Of a stretch of 64,000 nt of DNA, positions 23,401 to 36,664 are shown piece by piece (the stretch's first letter is position 1; every line of letters starts with the position of its first letter). The notes beneath the pieces are model-generated. The model worked only from the letters and a program-made list of their open reading frames with translations. It searched no databases and was not told where the DNA came from. The stretch lies in the NCBI GenBank assembly GCA_022702705.1, contig CM040425.1, positions 9,750,001-9,814,000 on the forward strand, written 5' to 3'. The position numbers were made by a program, and so were the translations under genes. Source of the stretch: Papilionanthe hookeriana x Papilionanthe teres (Eukaryota; Streptophyta; Magnoliopsida; Asparagales; Orchidaceae).

Positions 23401-24744
23401 GAAATTAGGGTTAGAAGGTCTACGGTCACGGGTTCACACCAGTCGTAGATGATGACTGAGAGCCGTTGGATCGCGCGTGTATTGGATGGACGGCTCGGAT
23501 CGCGTCAGTCCAGAAGATGTTACGTGAAAGGTGGGTCCCAGGACGGCTGAGTCAGATGGCGGCGCCGAATCAGGAGACGACGCGTGGAGCTTCGAAGACG
23601 CAGAGGTTGAGTCAGTGCCGCGTGGATAAGTAGAAAAATAGGTTTTTTTTCTATTTATTTAATTACCAGAACTTCAAAAATTCATAACTTTGTGTAGAAA
23701 AATCCTAAAAATAAAATAAAAATAATAAAGGCTCTTGGTGAGTAATAAAATTTTCTAAAAAAGTTAATTTTCATCATTATTTTAATATTTTTAATAATTA
23801 AAAAATAATAAAAATCATAAAAATATTTAAAATCGCCAAAATGTCACATTTTGAATTCTAATCATTTAGGAACAAACCAAATATTTTTCTTAAGTCCCTA
23901 GGGTAAGATATTGAATTTTAAAGGCTTAATGTATTTTTTAAAATCAAAAAATATATTTTCCAACCTTTTCACTAAAATAATTCAAATAAATCAAAGAAAA
24001 ATTAGAAAAATATAAAATTTATTTCTCTGAACTCTTTGAGGTCAGAGAGACATAAGAAAAATATAAAATCCATTTTTCAACTTTAATTTTATTTTAAAAT
24101 TAATTAATGCTCCAAAAAGCAAAATAATTCTAACAAATAAAATATAATTCAAAAAATCACGAAAATTGGTCCAAATGGTCCTCTGGTCATTAGGAGTGCA
24201 CCATAATTTTTTTAAGGACAGAAAAATTCTCTTGGTCATCTTATTGAATTTTCCTTGAAAATCCCTATTTTCCATCAAAAATAATTACATAAATAAATTA
24301 AATACAGAAAAATCACATTTTCTCCTCTAATGTCTTAATTGACATGTAAGTGAGGTCACATAAAAATTTCAAGTTCACTTGAGCTTAATTTAGTGAGTTA
24401 TAGAATTATTAAGCTTGAAGGGCAAAATGGTAATTAAAATTTTCAACCTTTAATTAAAATTTTAGGATTAATCAGAAAAGGGGAGGGTAAAATATTTGAT
24501 TTAAACTGATTTTAGATGATTGAAACTTAAATGGTTAAGGGTAGAAACCCACCAATCATTTTAAGAATAATTAAAGTAAACCTTAATTAATTAATTAATT
24601 AAATTTGGAAGATTAAAGGAAAATTGAAATTATTAAAGTGGGGATATTATTTAAGAAGATATTTATTCTTTAATTTTAAAAAAAAATCCCTAAATAAATC
24701 ACTTCAATAATACTTAAAAAGAAAATTAAAAGAACAATCTAAAT

Positions 24745-25075
24745 TAAATTAAAATTGAAATTAAATCAAAAATTAAATTGAAATTAAATTAAAATTAAAT
24801 TAAATTAATGTAAAATTAAATTGAATTAAATTAAAATTAAATTAAAATTAAATTAAAAAATTAAATTAAAAATAAATTAAATTAAATTAAATTAAATTAA
24901 ATTAAATTAAATTAAATTAAATTAAATTAAAATAAAATAAAATAAAATTGAATTAAATTAAATTAAAATGAAGTTAAATTGAATTAAATTAAAATTAAAT
25001 TGAAATTAATTAAATTAAATTAAATTAAATTAAATTAAATCAAAAATTAAATTAAATTGAATTAAATTAAATTAA
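24745..25075 (+). repeat. TTAAA array in GL copy B
   Basis: Tandem TTAAA units, including an almost uninterrupted run at about 24875-24930, mixed with AAATTAAAA and AATAAA variants. It is the longest of the four alleles. Confidence 0.85.
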
Positions 25076-26795
25076 AATCATTTAATAACAAACCTAAATG
25101 AAATCATTAAGAATTAAACCTAAAATAACTTGAACACTATTCCAAACTTAAACTAATTTTTTATAATTAAGTCAAAATTGAAATTAAATCTTTAAGTTCT
25201 TAAATATAATAATCTGATTTGCCCCCTTTTTAAGCTCTTATTATTATAACTCTTAAATGAGGTATCAAGTGAAGTGATACTTCACTTATAGGATATTCAA
25301 ATGTCCTAGTTCACTGAGCAAAAGAATAAAACTTAAACTCCCGGATGATTAATTCACTTGTATAATTAAATTCTCTTAGACTTGAAACAATCCTAGAAGT
25401 ATTGAAAAGATGTTTAAGACTCGTCTCAAGCACTTCCTCAATATGATAGGAGTTTTATAAGAACAATTGAACTTAATTGTTTCTTTGATGAAGAAAATCG
25501 TCCTTAAACAAAAATACAAGAACCTAGACGTCATAGGAGATGACTAGCTATAGGATTAGGACTTTGATAGGCAACCAAAACCTTTCCCTTAGCTTTACCT
25601 AGGTACTTGTTGGAATATTTAAATGCCTTAACATGTGTTTTAAGTGCAGCTTGGGATGACGGGAAGACCCTCCAGGTACGCTTTTATTTTATTGCAATTT
25701 ACTTTATTGCAAAATGCTCTTTACTTTTTTTGCATGATAAACAACTGTTGCATGAAAACCAAAACCTTTAGGATAGTCCCTGAACTGAAACCAAAACTAA
25801 ATTAAAAGTCATTACAAGATAAAAATCACCGCCACAACATTTCAAAAATATAAAACAACTCAAAATTTAATCACAAACAGAACCTAAACTACAATTGCAA
25901 CTAAATTAAAACGTCTCGTTGAATGATCGGGAATAACTCGGATGATGTAACCCACGTGTTGCTAACGGGATTTCCCAAGGTCTAAATGAAAGTGTGGAAC
26001 TCATTTAGTTGAGTTTAGCAAATTCATCTGGACTAAGTGAATTCGATGAAAATAACAGTGACGGGATGACGGAATCGGTTCTGTTTAAATAACTTTAAGA
26101 TTTGCTTTAATTAAAGTATTAAAAAAAACACTTAGATTTTAAGATTTTATCTAAACCAAAACACTTCTCTCATCTCCTGATTTATGACTTCTAAAACTAA
26201 ACCTCTGCAACAATAAGGAGCTCGGAGCATGGTGAGCAGCACGACCATCGTCATCATGAAAACCCGAGTCTACTTCAAGAAAACCTTTCCTAGTTTTTAA
26301 AACAATGAAGACATAGGATTTCGAGGTAGTTTGCCTAGTGCAACATAAATCCTCAACTCTTCGTTAGGCATTTGCATGATCATGTCATGTAAATTAAGCC
26401 CTAACCGGCTTAGGACTCCGAGGTAGTCGTTTGGTACGACACAAACCCTCACATCTTCGAGGCTATTTGTATGATTTTATCATACAAATATAAGTCCAAA
26501 TTAATTAAAATTGGCAAAATTGAAATATCAAATAATATTAGGATTTTCTTAAAATCTAAGCTAAACAATAGGATAGTTTGGGAAGTTTCTAAGATTCTTC
26601 TTGGATCCTCAGCTTTTCCTACTTCTCTTCCATTGGACTCCTGAAAATAATTGTTCCAAATTTTGAGTCATTCCCTTTTAAATTTCCAAAATCCAATCCT
26701 TTGAAAACCTCAAACTTTGAAATTCTTGAGAGCAAAACCACTGATCATTATCGAGAGTTTTCTTAAATGATTCCCGTCATTTAAGATGTAATTAA

Positions 26796-27020
26796 CTATA
26801 GGGGCTTGCCCTTGTAGGGAACTTTAAGAACCTAGTAATATAAACCCCGCTTAATTCATTTATATTAAGCGGGGGAACTTGTCGGCTTATAAAATTGGTT
26901 CGCAGACCAAACGGACGTCACAAATCTTCTAGTTTATTTAATTGAGCCCCATTATCAAGCAGTGTGTCTATTCTTCGGGATAGATACACGGTTTGTGGTG
27001 CGGTGCTCGTTTATATAAAC
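26796..27020 (+). promoter_or_regulatory. Hairpin-TATA cassette of GL copy B
   Basis: Hairpin 1 (26796-26817) keeps all ten pairs, with two G-U wobbles. Hairpin 2 (26845-26874) reads CCCCGCTTAA/TTAAGCGGGG, a paired double change from CCCTGC/GCAGGG in A. Hairpin 3 (26967-26984) keeps the TTCG loop. GTTTATATAAAC is at 27009-27020. Confidence 0.6.
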
Positions 27021-27199
27021 TATTCGGGATGTGAGATCAGTTTGATTTCATTTCTTAAAATTTTTAAATTTAAAATTATTTTCAAAATCAAATACTACTT
27101 TTCAAATTATTTATGTAAATTAAATTAAAAATTCGCCGACAATTCCTGTAGGCGACCTCTTTTCAAAAATACAACACTCAACCTAAAAATATGCCGACT

Positions 27200-27204
27200 G
27201 CCCC
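27200..27204 (+). repeat. Target-site duplication GCCCC, right of GL copy B
   Basis: It directly follows the LTR end and repeats the left flank exactly. Confidence 0.9.
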
Positions 27205-28395
27205 TTCACCCTTTTTATATACCTTATGTGCCATCCAGAGACTAGAATGAAGATGATGATGGTGAGGATTATGATTAGGATTTTTGTGTTGAGTTTGTGA
27301 TGTTGTGTGACTTTCTTATGTGTTGTGATGCTTTTATTTGATGTTTTCATATGTGAAGTGATGTATTTTTTTAATCATACTTGCAAGCATATTATTCTAG
27401 TTTTTTAATTCTTACCCATGTATCATTTTATGCTTAAATGTTTTATCCTAATTAAAAATTAAAGTTTGGGGGAGGGGATTTCAATACAAACTTTTAAAAA
27501 CTAAAATTTTATTTGTTCTCAAGAATACTAAAATAAAATTTGATTTTTGATTGAAAATAATTATGTATATGAAGTTGTATTAGGGAAGCAAAATTTTGAA
27601 TATAAAAATGAGTAAGAGAATTTAGTTAAAATTTATAGTAACGATGAAAAATATAAAGTTAAAATTTTCTTAGTAAAGAAATGTTAAATATAGTTAAACT
27701 ATCTTTAATAAGAACTGTTGTATTTTTGGATAAATAGAAGATTTAAAATTTTTTTTTTCAAAGCATAAATTTCTTTTATTGAGAAATATATTTCAACACT
27801 ATTATTATGATTTTTAAGTGAAGGATATATATCAGACCTTTGTTGTCAATGAAAGGATGGAATTCAAAATCTTTAATGGTCTATCCAGATACAGCAATCC
27901 TTACCTTAAAAAAAAGAAGAAAATAAAAAAAAGATGAAAAAGAAAAAGAAAAAGAAAGAAAGAGAAAAATAGTATGTAAAAAGGAAGGAGAAGCTTGAGG
28001 ATTTAAGGGCCTAATCAAAAATTTGTTCCATACCTAAAGTTTAAAATATAAGTTTTGAGAAAATCTAAAGATTAAGGTTATAATTTTTTATAGTAAGTAA
28101 AATTATTTCCAAATGAAAATATTTAAGTAAGGAAGATGAAATATTTGAATCCTATATTTTGAAAAATCTACAAGTATTTCTGAATTAGATAGAAACTAAT
28201 ATTTTTCATTATCCTTTACTTAAGAATCTTCTAAACTTTAAGTTAATCTCATTTACTAAATTTTTTCTAAATTGTACTATTTCATTTCTAGAACAAAATT
28301 TTGAAACTTTCCTAAAGAAACCCATTTACATAATTTGCATGTTAAAATTTTCTATGTGATTAAGTGTCACTTGAGGACAAGTAACATTTTAAGTT
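27205..28395 (+). other. E4 3' untranslated region after extra ORF 2
   Basis: The first ~90 bases are the decayed tail of extra ORF 2. The rest is non-coding but shares blocks, in the same order, with E3 (46947-48260, minus): a block with CAAAATCTTTAATGG and TCCAGATACA, then a long purine (A/G) tract at 27908-27976, then GAAGCTTGAGGAT and a TAATCAAAAATT block. It ends with CTTGAGGACAAGTAA and AAGTT before the LTR, the usual Athila 3' context, although the polypurine tract itself is poor here. Confidence 0.65.
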
Positions 28396-30052
28396 TGATG
28401 GATTTTGATATACCTAAATTGTATAGTGTTTTTAAATACATTTTTATACCTATTTTTGATGATATTGCACTTTAATGAAAGGTATTTTTGTGTTTTTCTT
28501 GAAAGTATGATGAAAGGAGCAATAAATGATCAAAATTGGAGCAAAACTTGAAAAGTGTGCAAAATTTGCCTTTGGTGCTTATGCGTCGGATGGCTGGCGC
28601 ATAGATGCCACAGTTAAAGTGATGAATTTTATTTGATTTTAGCACAAATTTGAATGGGTTTTTGAAGCATCCTTTGGCTTAAACTTCACTAACTTCCCAT
28701 CAGTGCCAACTAATTTAAACTTTGAATGGATGGATGCATCCTTGGTGGATACATTGAATCTAGACATATTTTGAAGAGACACCAAGGCACCTTTTGGAAA
28801 ATTTTAAAAAGAACACTTGAAAAGCAAAAAAAATGGTTGTCATTGGAGGGTGTGATTAGTGTTAAGAGTCATGTTTTTCTTAGAGAGAGCACAACTTTCC
28901 ACTTCACCAATTTTATTATCAATTATATCTAGTTTTTATTAAGAGTTGGATAGAGATTTGGAGTCAACGAATTAGGGCGCCAAACCCTATTGTGTCTTGT
29001 AAAGGGAAAGCAAAGTTTCAAAGGAACATCAAGAGTCTTATGGAGAGGATTTTCAGAAAATGTTTAACTTTGTTTTACATTTGGATTTAAAGTAATACTT
29101 GTTGTATTTTCACTATGATTTCTACTTTCAAATCAAGTTGTGATTGTGTTTTCTCCATGGATTCTGAGTAGTTTTCTTTATCTTTTTTTCCTTTTAAATG
29201 ATGTAGTAATTAAATTATGGAAGGAAGTTGTGTAAAGTATAGGATTTCAATGTTGGAAGAGTTGTGATGATTCACTACCTTGCACTTCATTTACTTCTTG
29301 ATTTTCTAAATTAAGTTGTTATAATTTGTTGGGAGATTATGTAAGATCCATTGCGGTATTGTCTCAATCAATAATTGGAAAGAATCACAGACAATTGTAT
29401 GGATGAGAATTGTTGTCAATATGATTTGGTACAAATAAATAGGAAGATATATAATGGGGAGTAAAATTAGAGGACTTTAGAGTGACAAGCTAAAGCCCCC
29501 TAATTTGGTTTGATGTGAAAAATTTTTTATGAGATGTTAGCCCTCAGGTAGAGGGAATCGAGGGAACTCTAGAGTGAGAGCTAGTATCTTCCCTACCTAA
29601 CCCATCTACAAAATTTCAAATCATTAAACTAACTAATATTTTTTATAGAACCAAGTAAGGGTAAAGAATATAAATGCTTCTATTTGAAACAACGTATTTT
29701 AAATACTTCCACAACAAAATTCCATTATTATTACTGATTCATTGAAAGAGAAAAAATATATTTTATTCTCACTTGCTTTCATACTATTTTATAGTTGTGT
29801 TAACTTTAGTTATTTGCTTTACTTTTTATTCAGAAAATACCAAAAATAAATTTGAAAAACTTTATATCTTAAAACATACTTTACAAAATTATTTTAAAAA
29901 GTAAAAAGTTATTTTTCTTATTTATTTAAAATTTTAGACATTTTTTGTGGGTTCGATATCTCGGGGCTTAAACAAAAAGTCTTATATTACTTGATAAACG
30001 ATACATATACTTGCGTAGTTTCCATATTATAAAAAATTAAAGTATAATTTCA
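28396..30052 (+). mobile_element. E4 3' LTR
   Basis: It starts TGATGGATTTTG. It shares TACCTATTTTTGATGATATT with the E2 LTR start region, carries one family I dyad at 28574-28612, and contains the 3' blocks GGGTTCGATATCTCGGGGC and GATACATATACTTGCG typical of the other LTRs here. The 3' end is placed at the CA before TATCTAAAACG because LINE-like coding follows; this boundary is uncertain by some tens of bases. No ORF of note. Confidence 0.75.
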
Positions 30053-32604
30053 TATCTAAAACGTAAGGGTAAATATTCGGGGATCAGCTTCCAAATAATA
30101 GTTTTAACTAGAGGGAGAGACACATTCATATGATGTGCTGACTTAAGGATATTAAGTAATTTCTTGTAATTTATCATTTTATGGAGATAGGACTTACAAT
30201 TTCTCACCACTTGTGCAACAGTAGAAGATTCCCCCTCAAATTTGGTTTTATTTCTGGCCATCTAAATGAACCAAGCCACAATGAAAGGAACAACCTCATA
30301 CTTTTTCTCCCTCCAGCTTTGCCATCAAGTATTAAATTGATCCCATTGAAAACTATTTCTCCTCAATTTCAAATTCTTGAGCAGATCCTTCTAGACTTTC
30401 TGAGAGAAAGTGCACTTGAAAAATAGGTGGGGTATGGATTCCTCCTTTTCTAGACACAACATACATCTAGATGGGCCCCTGAGACCTTTAAGTTTCAGTA
30501 TATCATCAGTGGGGAGGAGTCTATGGAAAGTTCTCTAGCAGAGGAAAGTCATGGAAGGAGACAGGAACTTGTTCCAGATGATTTTCCCCCAGGGTACAGG
30601 AGACTAAGAGAAAGATTTATAATAAATGGCTTTGGTAACACTCTGGTGTTTGTAAGCTTGCTAAATCATTTTGTCAGGTCTACTTCTATCAAATTGGATT
30701 TTGGATATCATAATGGCAGAAAATTACTGTATAATGGCCATAAGGGTGGGGAGTGACCAATTCTGGCCATCCCAGCAGTTAGCCACTCTAATATTATAAT
30801 CAGTATTCACAATACAAGGGATAAGCCACTCCTTTGAGCACCAATTATCAAACTAAAAATGAAGCTCACCACTTCCCAGGTCCCATAAATAAAGGTCCTC
30901 GGCAAGATGTCTGATTTTAAGCATCCTGACCCAAAGTTTTGAGTCTCCCAGATTCCGAATAGTTAGGGAAGGGTGTTGGTTTCTGCAATATTTCTCTTTG
31001 AGGAACTTGGCCCATAGGGAGGTCTGAGATCTAAAATTTATCCATAGCTTACATAAGTTAACCTGCATAAGTTGTTGGAGCCCTTTTAAACCCAAACCAC
31101 CAGCCATTGAAGGCTTAGCAACCTTTTGCCAGGAAGCCCAATGCAATTGCTATCTTTGGCTTGACCATAAAAATCTATTGAAGGCCCTCTCCAGCTGCAT
31201 CTGTGTGCTTTTCTTTATAGTTGTCCTTTGCATAATATAGGAAGGGAAAGTTGTAAGTATACATTTGAGCAATGTAATTCGACCTCCATTGGAAAGGAAA
31301 TAGTTGGTCCAACAATTGAGTTGGGAGGTGATCTTGTTTAGAATATCATCAAACTAAATTTTCTTAGCATGACTAGTAATGAGGGGTACCCCAAGGTACT
31401 TTATAGGAAATTGTGTACTAGAGAAACCAGTGGATTCCATGATCTATTGTTTACTATGAGGAAGGAGTCTCTTAGGGAAGATTAACTGACACTACTCAAG
31501 GTTAAACATCATGCCTGTGTTAGCTTGAGACAGTTTCAAACAGTGGCTCACTTCTCTCATAGCATTCTTATGAGCACTGGAAAAGATCATATTATCATCT
31601 GCATATTTGTGGTGATACGTTGAATAGTTCTGATTGAGTAGAGACTTGTTTAGCATTCTATAGGTAGTCCAATGTAAGAATGAAAATGGTTAGGGAGAGT
31701 GGGTCTCCTTGTTTTAAACCATTGGAAGCACTAAATTTTCCCCAAGCTTGACAATTGATTAAAATTGAACGCTCTTTCGTAGACAACCATCATTATAGAA
31801 GATCACAGAAGTTCATGCTGAAACCCCTAGTAGTAAGTATCTCAATGATAAATTCCAAACTTATAGTGTCATAAGCCTCTTTGATGTCTAATTTTTAGAT
31901 CAGATTCCCCCCTCTTTAAGGCTTGTCTAAGTCCAGAAGCAATTCTTGTGCAAGGAGTACATTGTCAATGATAGATCTTCCTTTGACAAATGCAGTTTGA
32001 TTTGGGTAAATCAACTTATCAAGATGAGGCTGGAGCCTTCCCACAATAATTTTACTAGTAGTTATACTTATAACAGAAGTAAGTCATATATGTCCGAAAT
32101 GCTCCAATTCTTGTGAATTTTACTTTTAGGAACCAACACAAAGTTGGAAGTAGCGAAGTAACTAGGGAGGTTGTAGCCTTGGAAGAAACTTTGTATAGCA
32201 ATAATGACCTCTAGTTTGATAATGTCCTAAGCTTTTTTTGTAAAAGTCAGTAGTGTAACCATCTGGAACTATAGTTTTGGAACTGTAAATAGAGTTGAGG
32301 GCCATCCAAACCTTCTGTTCATATGGGAAATAAGTAAGGTCTAGATTGGTAATGTACATAAACTCCTCATTGAAATGAGAGGCATAAATAGAGATTCATT
32401 ACTCAGTGGTTAGATTCATTAGCTGTTGGGAAAATAATGAATAACATCCATGGAAATCTTAGAATTATCCTGGAGCCACCTCCCCTCAACATTTTGGATG
32501 GAGTGGATAGTGTTACACTTTCTCCTATATTTAATATAGGCTTGGTAAATTTTAGTATTTCTGTCCAGTTCTTTGGAGGTATTAATAGCAGCCTTTTGTT
32601 CCTG
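30053..32604 (-). pseudogene. L1-type LINE, C-terminal half of ORF2
   Basis: A non-LTR reverse transcriptase remnant on the minus strand, broken by many stops and shifts. In order: NTKIYQAYIKYRRKCNTI, TIVPDGYTTDFYKKS, then YPNQTAFVKGRSIIDN (about 31955-32010), the catalytic KYADDNMIF (YADD at 31594-31605), KYLGVPL, HWASWQKVAKPSMAGGLGLK (31146 leftward), the zinc-finger-like CMLC ... HLFFKC (from 30454-30465), and MARNKTKFEGESS. The 5' part lies beyond the E2 insertion. The left edge meets the E4 LTR inside what reads as coding sequence, and no poly-A tail is visible. Confidence 0.85.
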
Positions 32605-34211
<1,607 letters not shown>

Positions 34212-34217
34212 AGTTTT

Positions 34218-34235
34218 TGGCTCCTTTGCCAGGGA
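34218..34235 (+). other. E2 primer-binding site, tRNA-Asp type, mutated
   Basis: TGGCTCCTTTGCCAGGGA differs at three positions from the tRNA-Asp complement TGGCGCCGTTGCCGGGGA. It lies six bases after the LTR end. Confidence 0.75.
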
Positions 34236-34460
34236 GGTACGGTAAAAAAAGGGGTAACTATTAAAATTTAAATTTTTAGTATTTGAAATCTTATATTTGA
34301 ATTGCAAATCATAATTGTGTGTCTGTTTATTGTTAGTGTGCTTATTGTGTTTGTATGCGTAGTATCAGATCTATAGGTTTAGTATCTTGGAATTATGAAT
34401 TAGAGTGTACTCTTAGAAAAAAAATGAAAACAACAAAAATAATCTACAAATTCTCACAAG

Positions 34461-35714
34461 ATGGCGAACAATTTAAACAATCAAAACAAAAATATACCAA
34501 GACCTTTAAGAGATTATGTTAATCCAACAACAGATGAAATTCACTTAACTATCCAAAATCTTGATGTTGCTGCTAATTCATTTGAGCTTAAAATTGCTAT
34601 TATTCAGATGGTACAGAATAATCAATTTGGAGGAACGCCTAATGAAGATCATAACTTACATCTCTCTAGTTTTCTAGAACTGTGTGCTACTTTTAACTAT
34701 GATGGAGTGTCAAACAATGTTGTTAGGCTTAAACTTTTTCCTTTTTCACTAAGGGATAAAGCTAAGGTCTGGTTAAATTTGTTAACACCTGGATCTATCA
34801 TAACTTGGCGAGAGCTTTCACAAAAGTTTCTGTCAAAATATTTTCCTCCTTCTAAAACTGCTAAGCTGAGGAATGATATCACATCTTTTAGTCAGTTTGA
34901 TGGAGAATCCATATATGAAGCTTGGCAAAGATTTAAAGATCTTCTGAGAAGGTTTCCACACCATGCTTTACCAGACTGGCTAATAATTCAAACCATTTAT
35001 AATGGATTAGTGGGATCATTGAGATCGATTATCGATGCTGCAGCTGGTGGATCATTAATGTCAAAACTTTTTGATGAAGCATATTCGTTAATTGAAGAGA
35101 TGGCTACTAATAATTTTCAATAGCCCTCTGAGCGGGTAAATCCAAAGAAAGTAGCCAGTATTCATGATTTTGATGCGATAACTATGATAGTATCTCAAAT
35201 TGCTTCACTTTCAAAGAATGTAGATCAATATGGAATGAATTTTTCTCCAACACCCCTAGTGTTAGAAGAAAATTCATCAGGACAGTTGATAAACTCTCAA
35301 ATGTCTTATGAAAGATTGAATGCCATAAATAACAAAGTCATTAATCCTTATTCGAAATATTTTAATCCTAGTTGGAGGAATCACCCAAAATTCAACTGGA
35401 ATAACAACAATGCTGTTGTTAACCCGCAATGGGGAAATAATCCTATGAATCCAGTTGAAAATCTGAATAACCAAGGAAATACCAATTATAGACTTTATTA
35501 TCCTCCTGGTTTTAATAGTAATCAACAATTTAAGGAAAAGAAGTTCTCTATTGAAGAAATGATTCTGAATATAGGTAATCAAATTCAAGCTCAAAATGTT
35601 GCAATGAAGAACATTGAGAATCAATTGGGACATATCTTCACTGCGCTTAATAATATACCTTATGGAAATCTACCTAGCAATGTTCAGATCAACCCTAAAA
35701 GATCAAAACAATGA
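34461..35714 (+). pseudogene. E2 gag, one in-frame stop then a frameshift
   Basis: The first 220 codons are intact: start MANNLNNQNKN, then RDYVNPTTDEIHLTIQ, IIQMVQNNQFGG, LHLSSFLELCATF, KLFPFSLRDKAKVWL, FPPSKTAKLRNDITSF, WQRFKDLLRRFPHHALPDW. A TAG at 35121-35123 stands where E1 has Trp (TGG). The same frame goes on to NPYSKYFNPSWRNHPKFNWN and a predicted amphipathic segment IGNQIQAQNVAMKNIENQLG. Near 35690 a frameshift leads into the linker of the next entry. As in E1, no CCHC zinc knuckle is present between the capsid part and the Asn-rich part. Confidence 0.9.
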
Positions 35715-36635
35715 GGAAATTACGGTTATTCAATTAAGGAGTGGAAAAGAATTGCAACTAAGAGTTCAAAAAGAAGTTGAAGTTGAAAGAGAGGAAGTGA
35801 ATATTGAAAAAAGTTCTAATAAGATATATCTAGATGAATATCTGCTAGAACCAATGAAGATAGCTATTGAAAAACCACCTCCTCCTTTTACTCAAACACT
35901 AAAGAAATAGATCAGGGATAACAAATTTGTAAAGTTTTTGGAATTTCTTAAGAAATTAACGATTAATATTCCCTTTGTTTATGAAGCATTAGAGCATATA
36001 CCTAATTATGCAAAGTTTATGAACGATATTCTTAAAAAGAAAACAAAGTTTAAAGACATCGAGACTGTTGCACTTAGCAGTGAGTGTAGTGCAATTATTC
36101 AGAAGGAGCTTCCTGAAAAACTTGAAGACCTAGGTAGTTTCACTATCCCATGTACTATAGGTGAGAAATTTTTCGGAAGAGCTTTATGTGATCTTGGAGC
36201 TAGTATTAATCTTATGCCTTTATTAACTTTCAAAGGATTGGGAATAGGAGAAATTTCCCTACATCTGTGACTCTTTAACTAGCTGATCGTTCTATCACAT
36301 ATCCTATAGGAGTTGTGGAAGATGTATTAGTAAAGGTGGATAAATTTATCTTTCTTGTGGACTTTATTGTACTAGATCTGGAGGAAGATAAAGAAAATCC
36401 AATTATTTTGGGAAGACCATTCCTTGCTACTGGGAGAGCTATGATTAATGTTCAAAAAGGAGAATTAACTATGAGAGTTAATGACCAAGAGGTAACTTTC
36501 AATATTCTGAAATCTACGAAATACCCTTCAGCTAAAAAAGATGTTGAGTGCTTTCGAATGAAAATCTGCGATTATTTGAGAGAAGGTCATTCTAAAGAAG
36601 TATTTGAAGAAAATGTGGAATGTGAGGATGAATGA
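35715..36635 (+). pseudogene. E2 gag-pol linker and protease
   Basis: The charged linker starts VIQLRSGKELQLRVQKEVEV; this frame overlaps gag from 35614. A TAG at 35908-35910 interrupts it before KLTINIPFVYEALEHIPNYA. The protease follows: IPCTIGEKFFGRALCDLGAS, INLMPLLTF. A one-base shift near 36260 precedes the rest, which is open from 36315 (EDVLVKVDKFIFLVDFIVLD, IILGRPFLATGRAMINVQKG). The active-site DLGAS is kept. Confidence 0.87.
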
Positions 36636-36664
36636 GAAATTAAAATGAAGATGATTTTGATGAT

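Larger units (their letters stand above)
20436..27199 (+). mobile_element. Giant solo LTR copy B (GL family)
   Basis: It starts TGTTGACCTCAT and ends GCCGACT, with the final A of the family end changed to T. Both flanks carry GCCCC. No internal region, primer site or polypurine tract is present, so it is a solo LTR left by recombination between the two LTRs of a full element. At 6764 bp it is shorter than C mainly because about 640 bp are missing near 23735, including the CCTCTGAT hairpin. It keeps the other GL landmarks: 5' hairpin, TATTTAAA (22821-22828), TTAAA array and hairpin-TATA cassette. It has no gene. Confidence 0.92.
17041..30052 (+). mobile_element. E4: Athila-lineage retrotransposon (family I), 3' half, interrupted by GL copy B
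   Basis: What is visible is the integrase from the HP(K/Q)T block to the end, the post-pol block, two extra ORFs, a 3' untranslated region and the 3' LTR (28396-30052). The 5' half lies left of the E1 insertion, outside the window. GL copy B (20436-27199) plus one GCCCC duplicate is inserted in extra ORF 2. E4 ends against LINE sequence that reads as a C-terminal coding tail, so E4 probably inserted in the LINE, but no second target duplication is in view. Confidence 0.85.

Noticed and set aside
28381..28395. Polypurine tract at the E4 3' LTR
   Set aside because: The bases before the LTR (TTTTAAGTT) are not purine-rich; only the CTTGAGGACAAGTAA context supports the position, so no separate tract is annotated.
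30181..30756. Plus-strand ORFs in the LINE region
   Set aside because: The minus strand reads as LINE RT and zinc-finger blocks; the plus ORFs are antisense shadows.
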